Below, piece after piece: positions 6,684 through 12,422 of a DNA stretch of 12,422 nucleotides. The stretch is from positions 1-12,422 of the forward strand of contig CAJKQZ010000061.1 in NCBI GenBank assembly GCA_905202115.1, written 5' to 3'. This DNA comes from an uncultured Prevotellaceae bacterium (GTDB lineage: Bacteria; Bacteroidota; Bacteroidia; Bacteroidales; Bacteroidaceae). The position numbers and the translations under genes are program-made. Positions within the stretch are counted from its first letter, which is position 1. Every line of letters starts with the position of its first letter. The notes beneath the pieces are model-generated. The model was given only the letters and a program-made list of their open reading frames with translations, was not told the origin of the DNA and did not search any database.

Positions 6684-7388
6684 ATGTATTCCTTATTGTT
6701 CAGGAATTTTCCGAATGCGCTTACCTGCTGTAATCTCATATCGGGCTGCATTGCTGTAAAATTTGCTTTGGAAGGCGATTGCCGCACGGCGTTTCTGTTT
6801 GTTGTTATCGGAGCCGTGTTCGACTTTTTCGACGGTTTTGCAGCGCGTAAGCTCAAGGTTTCCTCTCCCATAGGAAAGGAACTCGATTCTTTGGCCGACG
6901 ACATAACTTTCGGCCTTGCTCCGGCCGCAATGGCTTTCGATATGCTGCGCAATGCCGCTGTTCCCGAGAGTATGCTCGGAGCAGCCGGCATATATCCTTA
7001 CACGGCGTTTGTTATGGCGGCTTTTTCAGCTCTGCGCCTTGCCAAATTCAATCTCGACGAGCGGCAGACAACATCGTTCATCGGTCTGCCCACTCCGGCG
7101 AACGCTTTGTTCTGGGGCGCGCTGGCGTGCTCGGCTAACGCCGCGCTGCTGGCTTCTCCGGCTGCGGTTTACGGCATAATTTTCATGGTGCTGGTAAGTT
7201 CGGCTTTGCTTGTGTGCGAAATACCGATGTTCGCCTTGAAGTTCAAAAACTTCACGTGGAAAGACAATAAGGTGCGCTACATTTTTCTTGCAGGTTCGCT
7301 GGCATTCATAATAGCTCTCGGAATAGGCGGGTTTGCCGTAGCGATACTGTGGTATCTGTTGTTGTCGCTATTAATTGAAAAACGTTGA
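6684..7388 (+). CDS. pssA: CDP-diacylglycerol--serine O-phosphatidyltransferase (phosphatidylserine synthase)
   Basis: PssA joins serine to CDP-diacylglycerol, making the phosphatidylserine that the preceding gene product decarboxylates. The CDP-alcohol phosphatidyltransferase signature DG-x2-AR-x8-G-x3-D-x3-D is complete: Asp50, Gly51, Ala54, Arg55, Gly64, Asp68 and Asp72. The rest of the 234-residue chain is strongly hydrophobic with several membrane segments, ending in a C-terminal pair (about 190-232), so it is an integral inner-membrane enzyme of the type II class. The signature alone does not fix the alcohol, since phosphatidylglycerophosphate synthases share it. Pairing with psd 5 nt upstream makes serine the clear choice. 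A small DUF4834 gene begins 2 nt after its stop. Confidence 0.94.
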   Translation: MYSLLFRNFPNALTCCNLISGCIAVKFALEGDCRTAFLFVVIGAVFDFFDGFAARKLKVSSPIGKELDSLADDITFGLAPAAMAFDMLRNAAVPESMLGAAGIYPYTAFVMAAFSALRLAKFNLDERQTTSFIGLPTPANALFWGALACSANAALLASPAAVYGIIFMVLVSSALLVCEIPMFALKFKNFTWKDNKVRYIFLAGSLAFIIALGIGGFAVAILWYLLLSLLIEKR

Positions 7389-7390
7389 TT

Positions 7391-7645
7391 ATGTTGTTCA
7401 AGGGAATAGGTTGTCTTGTTGTTATATTTTTCTTTTTTTTCGTAGGACTTTTCAAGGTGCTGCGCAATATTTATAAGGCTCTCACAGGCGAGGATCCCAC
7501 TGAGCGCAAAAGGAAATATAACAATCCTTATCGCACGGAACAGCCCAAGAGTAATGTGCATTCTTCCAAAACCGAGAAAAAGAAGAAAGTTATTTCCGAC
7601 GACGAGGGAGAATATGTGGACTACGAGGACGTAGACAAAAAATAA
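7391..7645 (+). CDS. DUF4834 family small membrane protein, 84 aa
   Basis: Residues 1-21 form one hydrophobic segment (GCLVVIFFFFFVGLF core), followed by a short basic stretch and a hydrophilic tail alternating Lys-rich (KTEKKKK) and acidic (DDEGEYVDYEDVD) patches. This is the pattern of DUF4834 proteins, found next to phosphatidylserine synthase genes in Bacteroidales. Function is not known. I chose the ATG at 7391; an in-frame TTG at 7385 overlapping the pssA stop would add two residues. Translational coupling to pssA is likely. The phenylalanine run is encoded by a T-rich tract with eight consecutive T, a possible slippage site. It is the last gene of the operon; I see no clear terminator before the repeat that follows. 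Confidence 0.8.
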   Translation: MLFKGIGCLVVIFFFFFVGLFKVLRNIYKALTGEDPTERKRKYNNPYRTEQPKSNVHSSKTEKKKKVISDDEGEYVDYEDVDKK

Positions 7646-7747
7646 TTTCTGTTGTCTGTGGCGTTCTTCCTTACGGTTTTTCGTCCGCTTTATGGTTGTA
7701 GGCCGTGACTTTTCGCTGCAAATAAAAAATATATGTTCCTGTAAAAT

Positions 7748-7957
7748 CGGCGGTGCTTTTCCGTATGGTTTTGCAGACAAAAACGGTCACCCACCAAGCA
7801 CTTGAAAATCAGCAGGTGTATACACAGCGAAAATTATCTCTGAGATATTTTGAAATATGTCTGAGATATTTTCGATTATCTCTGAGATAATTTTGATTTG
7901 CTGCGGGAGATTTTTTACCACATGAAAAAAATATTTTTTTTCGTGCGAGGTCGGTTT
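7748..7957 (-). repeat. Composite intergenic repeat, copy B (inverted relative to copy A)
   Basis: Read on the minus strand it repeats copy A: the A/T palindrome (about 7924-7941 on plus coordinates), the GCGGGAgaTTTTTT motif (7903-7916), the phased array, the TGTATACAC dyad and the core (7769-7822). Its right end in minus reading extends about 20 bp further than in A (7748-7768), and this extension is shared with the copy at 12358. The array has three intact units, centred at 7841, 7862 and 7883. Confidence 0.85.
7829..7896. repeat. Phased 21-bp palindrome array, three units
   Basis: 13-mers TATCTCTGAGATA, TATGTCTGAGATA and TATCTCTGAGATA have centres at 7841, 7862 and 7883, exactly 21 bp apart, in A/T-rich spacers. 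Confidence 0.9.
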
Positions 7958-8009
7958 TCAATTAAATCACTTCCTTCGGATTTTTTAAAGGGCCATGTTT
8001 ACTAAGTGC

Positions 8010-8657
8010 TTAGAGATAGTCGAGCAGTACGGTGAGCGATTTCGCATCTTTCCAACTCCAATAGCGGTCTTTCATAAGTTCTTTGAAGTCGTGCTTCTTG
8101 TCGCTTCGCAAATGCTTCTTAAATTCGTGTTCCGCCGCTTTGAACGGCTGTCCGTCCTTTATGAAGTAATAAGTGCTTTTGAGCGGAAATTTAGGCTCCT
8201 TTGTGTTGCCGAAATATTCGGCGTTGGTTTCTATAAACAGGTTGAACTCCGGCAAATCGAGGAATCCCGTGTTTTCGTTCCGCCTTTCGGCCTCGCGCAT
8301 GGCGTCTATGTCTACCGTTGTAACCTCCACGAGATACCGTCCGTCCTTTTCGGCTATCATTCTTCCGAGCCTGTCGCCGGTTTTGCGGTAAACAGTGTCG
8401 CCGAAAGCCACCTCTACCACGCTCATCAGGTCGGCTTTCATTTTTACGCTGTCTTTAAGGAATATCAGTGAGGCGTCGCGCAGGAAAATGTTTGCCTTTG
8501 CCGTGCCCTTGCGCCCGAAAGCGAATTTTATGTTGGCATCTCTGAAATCTTCAAAGGCGAAAGGCGTTCGCGAGAACTTCTCTTCCTGTGATTGCTGGGC
8601 CATGAGCGCGACAGTATACAACGCAACGGCCGCTGCGAGCAGAAATCGTTTTGTCAT
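8010..8657 (-). CDS. Secreted protein of unknown function, 215 aa
   Basis: I do not recognise the family. Residues 1-20 are a clear signal peptide: MTKR, a hydrophobic core (FLLAAAVALYTVAL) and an AxA-like end with probable cleavage after Ala20 in LMA-QQ. There is no lipobox cysteine and no other membrane segment. The mature chain is charged (many Lys, Glu and Asp) and has a KDGRYLVEVTTVDIDAM strand-rich stretch (about 104-120). A basic helical C-terminal third contains YFIKDGQPFKAAEHEFKKHL (about 164-183) and ends in LLDYL. It contains no cysteine, so disulfides are excluded. The likely location is the periplasm. It is divergent from hflX and convergent with the phospholipid operon. A possible -7 box on the minus strand is TAATATTG (8684-8691), one mismatch from consensus. 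Confidence 0.75.
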   Translation of the reverse strand: MTKRFLLAAAVALYTVALMAQQSQEEKFSRTPFAFEDFRDANIKFAFGRKGTAKANIFLRDASLIFLKDSVKMKADLMSVVEVAFGDTVYRKTGDRLGRMIAEKDGRYLVEVTTVDIDAMREAERRNENTGFLDLPEFNLFIETNAEYFGNTKEPKFPLKSTYYFIKDGQPFKAAEHEFKKHLRSDKKHDFKELMKDRYWSWKDAKSLTVLLDYL

Positions 8658-8730
8658 AATGCTTGTTTTTGTCTATGTTTACGCAATATTATGATTTTTA
8701 TCCGATATAAAAGGGCTTTGAAACAGGAAG

Positions 8731-8763
8731 TTTGCGAAAAATATCTAATTTTGCATACATTTC
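8731..8763 (+). promoter_or_regulatory. Candidate hflX promoter
   Basis: TTTG (8731-8734), 21 nt, then TACATTTC (8756-8763), one mismatch from TAnnTTTG. A perfect -7 match, TAATTTTG, at 8746-8753 overlaps this region but lacks a correctly spaced upstream element. Either would give a leader of about 90-105 nt before the hflX ATG. Confidence 0.4.
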
Positions 8764-8857
8764 ATAACTCTGCGCCAATGCTTTCGGGTGTTCTGAATGC
8801 GGGTAGCGGCCCGCGTTCCGCGTTGCGGGGCAAATGCGCAAAACCATAAGCATATAG

Positions 8858-10111
8858 ATGAAAGATTTCGCCATAATAAACGAGCACAAGGAGGAAACGG
8901 CAATTCTCATAGGCCTTGCAACCGATCGCCAGAGCGAGAGGAAAACCGAGGAATACCTCGACGAGCTGGAATTTCTTGCCGAAACAGCCGGCGCTCACAC
9001 TGTGAAACGTTTCATGCAGCGGCTCGTAATGCCCAACGCCGTTACATACGTGGGCAGCGGCAAGCTCTCCGAAATAAGAGCCTATATAGAGGCCGAGGAA
9101 GACGAGGGCAGGGAGATAGGAATGGCTATCTTCGATGACGAACTCTCGGCCAAGCAGCTCAGAAACATTGAAAAAGTTCTCCAGGTCAAAGTGCTCGACC
9201 GCACATCGCTCATTCTCGACATTTTTGCCATGCGCGCGCAGACGGCAACTGCCAAAACGCAGGTAGAACTGGCGCAATATAAATATATGTTGCCGCGTCT
9301 GCAAAGAATGTGGACGCATCTCGAGCGCCAGGGCGGCGGTTCCGGCTCGGGCGGCGGGAAAGGTTCGGTGGGACTGCGCGGCCCGGGCGAAACACAGCTC
9401 GAAATGGACCGCCGGATAATCCTTAACCGCATGTCGCTGCTTAAAAAAAGGCTCGCCGAAATCGACCGGCAGAAAACAACCCAGCGCAGCGGGCGCGGAC
9501 GCCTTATAAGAGTGGCCCTTGTGGGCTATACCAACGTGGGAAAGAGCACACTTATCAATCTGCTTGCCAAGACAGAGGTGTTTGCCGAGAACAAACTCTT
9601 CGCCACCCTCGATACTACGGTGCGCAAGGTGATAATTGGCAATCTTCCGTTCCTTTTGAGCGACACCGTTGGCTTTATACGGAAAATTCCCACCGACCTT
9701 GTGGACTCGTTCAAGAGCACGCTCGACGAGGTGCGCGAGGCCGATCTGCTTCTGCACGTGGTAGACATATCACATCCTGACTTCGAGGAACAGATAGAGG
9801 TTGTCGACAAGACGCTCGGCGACCTCGGCTGCGCCGATACGCCTACGATAATCGTGTTCAACAAGACCGACGCCTATACGTGGGAAGAAAAGGAGGCCGA
9901 CGACCTCACGCCCGCAACCAAACGGAACATCTCGCTCGACGAATTGGAAAACACATGGATGGCCAAGCTCGGCGAGAACTGCATATTCATTTCTGCACGG
10001 AAGAAAACCAACATCGAAGAGTTCAGGCAAATGCTTTACGCAAAAGTGCGCGAGCTGCATGTGCAGAAATATCCCTATAATGATTTTCTTTACGACACAT
10101 ACGAGGAGTGA
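8858..10111 (+). CDS. hflX: GTPase HflX
   Basis: HflX is a ribosome-associated GTPase that binds the 50S subunit and splits or rescues stalled ribosomes under stress. The N-terminal HflX domain (about 1-165) includes NAVTYVGSGKLSEI and ends in a glycine-rich loop (159-169). It is followed by the family signature GPGETQLEMDRR (175-186) and a helical linker. The G domain is complete: G1 GYTNVGKST (223-231), ATLDTT with the G2 threonine (249-254), G3 DTVGF (269-273), G4 NKTD (335-338) and G5 SARKK (379-383). At 417 residues it is normal in length. The ATG at 8858 gives an N-terminus typical of Bacteroidota homologues. The gene stands alone, with a candidate promoter upstream and a strong terminator after it. 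Confidence 0.96.
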   Translation: MKDFAIINEHKEETAILIGLATDRQSERKTEEYLDELEFLAETAGAHTVKRFMQRLVMPNAVTYVGSGKLSEIRAYIEAEEDEGREIGMAIFDDELSAKQLRNIEKVLQVKVLDRTSLILDIFAMRAQTATAKTQVELAQYKYMLPRLQRMWTHLERQGGGSGSGGGKGSVGLRGPGETQLEMDRRIILNRMSLLKKRLAEIDRQKTTQRSGRGRLIRVALVGYTNVGKSTLINLLAKTEVFAENKLFATLDTTVRKVIIGNLPFLLSDTVGFIRKIPTDLVDSFKSTLDEVREADLLLHVVDISHPDFEEQIEVVDKTLGDLGCADTPTIIVFNKTDAYTWEEKEADDLTPATKRNISLDELENTWMAKLGENCIFISARKKTNIEEFRQMLYAKVRELHVQKYPYNDFLYDTYEE

Positions 10112-10173
10112 CCTCCGGCGGACAGTGGAGTAACGGTTGCTGAAACTGTAATCTGCTACGAAAGTATATGCGT

Positions 10174-10207
10174 AATGCGGGCGGAATATATCCGTCCGCA
10201 TTTTTCA
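10174..10207 (+). terminator. Rho-independent terminator of hflX
   Basis: A 12-bp stem (10174-10185 with 10191-10202, one G-T wobble) with loop ATATA, followed by a T-rich tail, starts 62 nt after the hflX stop. Confidence 0.88.
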
Positions 10208-10306
10208 TTCGTCTTTCCGCTCTTTTTTCTTTGTTCCGGCCATGACGGAATGTTTCGGTTTTGCGGATAATTCGTGCGGGGCGGAAGCCTACGTTTTTTT
10301 GCCCGC

Positions 10307-10484
10307 CTGACATTTTGTCAGGTGCTTTTTTTCATGCCGGCAAAAAGCGCCCGAAAAATTATCTCAGACATATTTTAAAATATCTCAGAGATAATTCAAA
10401 ATATGTCTGAGATAATTTTTTTTACAAGCGGGAAGTTTTTTCCCCTTTGTCGGCGGGAGGTTCAGGCACCTGACAAAATGTCAG
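10307..10484 (-). repeat. Repeat element C with 19-bp terminal inverted repeats
   Basis: CTGACATTTTGTCAGGTGC (10307-10325) and its exact reverse complement (10466-10484) bound a 178-bp segment. Inside are three phased 13-mers centred at 10366, 10387 and 10408, and the GCGGGAAGTTTTTT motif (10428-10441) on the same side of the array as in copy B. The core found in copies A and B is absent and replaced by unrelated sequence. Each terminal repeat is itself a dyad, CTGACA-TTT-TGTCAG. No open reading frame is present. Confidence 0.8.
10356..10420. repeat. Phased 21-bp palindrome array, three units
   Basis: 13-mers TATCTCAGACATA, TATCTCAGAGATA and TATGTCTGAGATA have centres at 10366, 10387 and 10408, 21 bp apart. 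The first is the reverse complement of the third; the second is the reverse complement of the symmetric variant seen in copy B. Confidence 0.9.
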
Positions 10485-10510
10485 TTCGAACGTTATGAAA
10501 TTGCGGCTCG

Positions 10511-10544
10511 GCAGAGCAAAATGCGCTCGCTCATTTTGCTCTGC
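10511..10544. promoter_or_regulatory. Perfect 13-bp hairpin overlapping the fum promoter
   Basis: GCAGAGCAAAATG (10511-10523) pairs exactly with CATTTTGCTCTGC (10532-10544) around CGCTCGCT. The right arm contains the upstream TTTG of the fum promoter, and GCGCTCGC recurs just after it (10543-10550). It could be an operator or a stop for transcription arriving from upstream. There is no T-run directly after the stem, so it is not an ordinary terminator. Confidence 0.55.
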
Positions 10545-10565
10545 GCTCGCCTTTTGCTATATTTG
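10535..10565 (+). promoter_or_regulatory. Bacteroidota-type promoter of fum
   Basis: TTTG (10535-10538), exactly 19 nt, then TATATTTG (10558-10565). The predicted leader before the ATG at 10601 is about 30 nt. Confidence 0.8.
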
Positions 10566-10600
10566 CAAAGAACAATACGAACAATTAAATTTTATACATC

Positions 10601-12241
10601 ATGGCGGCAAAACCCGAATTCAAGTATGCGCCCATGTTTCAGCTGGGCAAGGATACGACCGAATATTATTTGCTTACGAAAGACTATGTGAGCGAAGCGG
10701 AGTTCGAAGGTCACAAAATTCTTAAAATACAGCCAGAAGCCCTTACGGTAATGGCTAACACGGCGTTCCGCGACGTGAACTTTCTGCTGCGCCGCGAGCA
10801 CAACGCTAAGGTTGCTGAAATCTTGTCCGACCCCGAGGCAAGCGATAACGACAAGTATGTGGCGCTGACCTTTTTGCGCAATGCCGATGTGGCGGCAAAA
10901 GGAAAACTTCCTTTCTGCCAGGACACCGGTACGGCTATAATCCACGGAGAAAAAGGGCAGCAGGTGTGGACCGGCTTTTGCGACGAAGAAGCGCTCTCGA
11001 AGGGCGTTTACAAAACCTACACCGAAGAGAACCTGAGGTATAGCCAGAACGCTCCTCTTACTATGTACGAGGAAGTGAATACGCGCTGCAACCTCCCCGC
11101 GCAGATAGACATCGAGGCAACTGAGGGAGAGGAATATAAGTTCCTGTGCGTTGTCAAAGGCGGCGGTTCGGCCAACAAGACATACTTCTACCAAGAGACG
11201 AAAGCCCTGCTCAATCCCGCAACGCTCGTTCCTTTCATGATAGAGAAGATGAAATCGCTCGGCACTGCCGCATGCCCGCCCTATCATATCGCGTTTGTAA
11301 TCGGCGGAACCTCGGCCGAGAAAAATCTGCTCACCGTTAAACTGGCTTCTACCAAGTACTATGACAATCTTCCCACCACCGGCGACGAAACCGGCCGCGC
11401 TTTCCGCGACGTGGAACTTGAAAAGCAGATTCTCGACGAAGCACACCGCATAGGGCTCGGAGCACAGTTCGGCGGAAAGTATTTCGCTCACGACGTGCGC
11501 ATAGTCCGTTTGCCGCGCCACGGGGCCTCCTGCCCCGTAGGCCTCGGAGTTTCCTGCTCGGCCGACCGTAACATCAAGTGCAAGATCAATAAGGACGGTA
11601 TATGGATAGAGAAACTCGACGACAATCCCGCAGAACTTATTCCCGAGGCTTATCGCAAGGCAGGTGAAGGCGATGTTGTGCGCGTAGACCTTAACCGTCC
11701 GATGAAGGAGATTTGCGAACAGCTTAGCAAATATCCCGTTTCGACGCGTCTTTCGCTCACCGGCACTATCATCGTGGCCCGCGACATCGCTCACGCACGT
11801 CTCAAGGAACGTCTTGACCGTGGTGAAGGATTGCCCGACTATATAAAGAATCATCCTGTGTATTATGCCGGCCCTGCAAAGACGCCTGCGGGTATGGCTT
11901 GCGGTTCTATGGGTCCCACTACGGCAAACCGTATGGATCCCTACGTTGATCTGTTCCAGGAGAACGGCGGTTCGATGATAATGATAGCCAAAGGTAACCG
12001 CACACAGGTTGTAACCGATTCGTGCAAGCGTCACGGAGGCTTCTATCTCGGTTCTATCGGCGGTCCGGCCGCGATTCTCGCGCAGAACAATATCAAATCG
12101 ATTGAGTGCGTGGAATATCCCGAGCTTGGCATGGAGGCTATATGGAAAGCCGAGGTAGAGGATTTCCCTGCTTTCATACTCGTTGACGACAAGGGCAACG
12201 ATTTTTTCAAGCAGATGCAACCCTGGCAGTGCAAGCATTGA
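10601..12241 (+). CDS. Class I fumarate hydratase (FumA/FumB type)
   Basis: This iron-sulfur fumarase interconverts fumarate and L-malate. In anaerobic Bacteroidota it serves the reductive branch that makes succinate and propionate. At 546 residues it is the single-chain form, with the alpha and beta regions fused. Probable [4Fe-4S] ligands are Cys106 in LPFCQDTGTA, Cys225 in GTAACPPYHI and Cys319 in GVSCSADRN, spaced as in E. coli FumA. Also present are VKGGGSANK (185-193), FVIGGTSAEKNLL (232-244) and, in the C-terminal domain, GPAKTPAGMACGSMGPTTANRMD. There is no signal peptide, so it is cytoplasmic. The cluster makes this class oxygen-sensitive. The gene is monocistronic, with its own promoter 5' and a strong terminator 3'. 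Tartrate dehydratases are relatives, but length and motifs favour fumarase. Confidence 0.95.
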   Translation: MAAKPEFKYAPMFQLGKDTTEYYLLTKDYVSEAEFEGHKILKIQPEALTVMANTAFRDVNFLLRREHNAKVAEILSDPEASDNDKYVALTFLRNADVAAKGKLPFCQDTGTAIIHGEKGQQVWTGFCDEEALSKGVYKTYTEENLRYSQNAPLTMYEEVNTRCNLPAQIDIEATEGEEYKFLCVVKGGGSANKTYFYQETKALLNPATLVPFMIEKMKSLGTAACPPYHIAFVIGGTSAEKNLLTVKLASTKYYDNLPTTGDETGRAFRDVELEKQILDEAHRIGLGAQFGGKYFAHDVRIVRLPRHGASCPVGLGVSCSADRNIKCKINKDGIWIEKLDDNPAELIPEAYRKAGEGDVVRVDLNRPMKEICEQLSKYPVSTRLSLTGTIIVARDIAHARLKERLDRGEGLPDYIKNHPVYYAGPAKTPAGMACGSMGPTTANRMDPYVDLFQENGGSMIMIAKGNRTQVVTDSCKRHGGFYLGSIGGPAAILAQNNIKSIECVEYPELGMEAIWKAEVEDFPAFILVDDKGNDFFKQMQPWQCKH

Positions 12242-12294
12242 GAAAAGGATGATGCAGCACTCATATAGGGTGCCGTATATGAATTTATAAAGAC

Positions 12295-12342
12295 AAAGCC
12301 CCGCAGGCGGATGTAGCAGTGTCCGTCAGCGGGGCTTTTTTT
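12295..12342 (+). terminator. Rho-independent terminator of fum
   Basis: A 10-bp outer stem, AAAGCCCCGC (12295-12304) with GCGGGGCTTT (12329-12338), is extended by GGCGGA/TCCGTC inside and followed by a T7 run. A weaker TCATATA/TATATGA dyad (12261-12282) lies between the stop codon and this hairpin. Confidence 0.93.
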
Positions 12343-12357
12343 GCATTAGTTTGCAAA

Positions 12358-12422
12358 CGGCGGCGCCTTTCCGTAGGGTTTTGCAGACAAAAACGGTCAC
12401 CTGCCAAGCACTTGAAAATCAG
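12358..12422 (-). repeat. Dispersed repeat core, partial copy at the right window edge
   Basis: From CGGCGG onward it matches 7748-7811 almost base for base, through TTTCCGTA, GGTTTTGCAGACAAAAACGG and CCAAGCACTTGAAAATCAG. It is cut off by the window end. It includes the roughly 20-bp extension seen only here and in copy B. Its orientation is opposite to the copy at the left edge. Confidence 0.88.

Larger units (their letters stand above)
7646..8009. other. 364-bp noncoding stretch holding composite repeat B
   Basis: About 100 bp after the DUF4834 stop show nothing recognisable. Composite repeat B fills 7748-7957. About 50 bp then lead to the stop codon of the minus-strand gene. The operon and the convergent gene both end here, so this is a convergent intergenic region without an ordinary GC-rich terminator. 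The repeat's dyads may serve in its place. Confidence 0.75.
10112..10600. other. 489-bp noncoding stretch: terminator, repeat element C, fum promoter
   Basis: It holds the hflX terminator (10174-10207), about 100 bp with no clear feature apart from a weak TTCCG/CGGAA dyad near 10235-10253, repeat element C (10307-10484) and the fum promoter region with its hairpin (10511-10565). Confidence 0.8.

Noticed and set aside
7829..7896. Phased 21-bp repeats as plasmid iterons or a replication origin
   Set aside because: Pitch and A/T content resemble iterons, but three separate arrays lie between chromosomal housekeeping genes and there is no replication initiator gene. A protein-binding role is kept as a possibility.
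8001..8013. TAAGTGCTTAG-like sequence at the end of the secreted protein gene resembling the CAAGTGCTTGG part of the repeat core
   Set aside because: Only about nine bases match and the flanks do not, so it is not counted as another copy.
7995..8471. 158-codon plus-strand open frame opposite the secreted protein
   Set aside because: The minus-strand reading has a proper signal peptide and full-length frame; the plus-strand reading has no start context or domain.
5652..10420. Phased palindromes as CRISPR arrays
   Set aside because: The units are 13 bp with about 8-bp A/T spacers, at most three per site, and no cas gene is present.
10592..12238. A 548-codon minus-strand open frame opposite fumarase
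   Set aside because: It mirrors the fumarase gene codon for codon in the opposite frame. It has no family motif, while the plus-strand reading has all expected cluster cysteines.

Overview
The window looks like chromosomal DNA from a member of the Bacteroidales (Bacteroidota). The AroB, Psd, PssA, DUF4834 and HflX proteins have the sequence character of that order. Several genes are preceded by the Bacteroidota promoter (TTTG, about 19 nt, TAnnTTTG), and Shine-Dalgarno sequences are essentially absent. No rRNA, tRNA, CRISPR array, transposase or phage gene is visible.

Layout. Positions 1-55 hold a partial copy of a dispersed repeat. A 55-residue two-cluster ferredoxin lies on the minus strand (308-475) with its own terminator and promoter. 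From 675 to 5420 five plus-strand genes follow one another: a LicD-family phosphotransferase, a LicC-like CTP-dependent nucleotidyltransferase, a TagF-like CDP-glycerol glycerophosphotransferase, 3-dehydroquinate synthase (aroB) and a DUF4163/DUF3298 lipoprotein. A hairpin terminator closes this run. The first three genes read as a cassette that activates a small phospho-alcohol with CTP and attaches it to a surface glycan.

From 5989 to 7645 there is a tight operon, psd-pssA-DUF4834, which makes phosphatidylethanolamine from CDP-diacylglycerol and serine. Its promoter overlaps a 10-bp inverted repeat. A secreted protein of unknown function (8010-8657, minus) is divergent from hflX (8858-10111). 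Class I fumarate hydratase (10601-12241) ends the coding part, with a strong terminator.

The unusual part is the noncoding DNA. A composite element of about 190 bp occurs twice, in opposite orientations, flanking the phospholipid operon (5577-5766 and 7748-7957). A related element lies upstream of fum (10307-10484), and partial copies sit at both window ends. Inside the three complete elements are arrays of a 13-bp near-palindrome with centres exactly 21 bp apart. All eight intact units belong to just two sequence variants. I do not recognise this as a named family. It is the best candidate here for something undescribed: a MITE- or REP-like element, a phased protein-binding array, or both.
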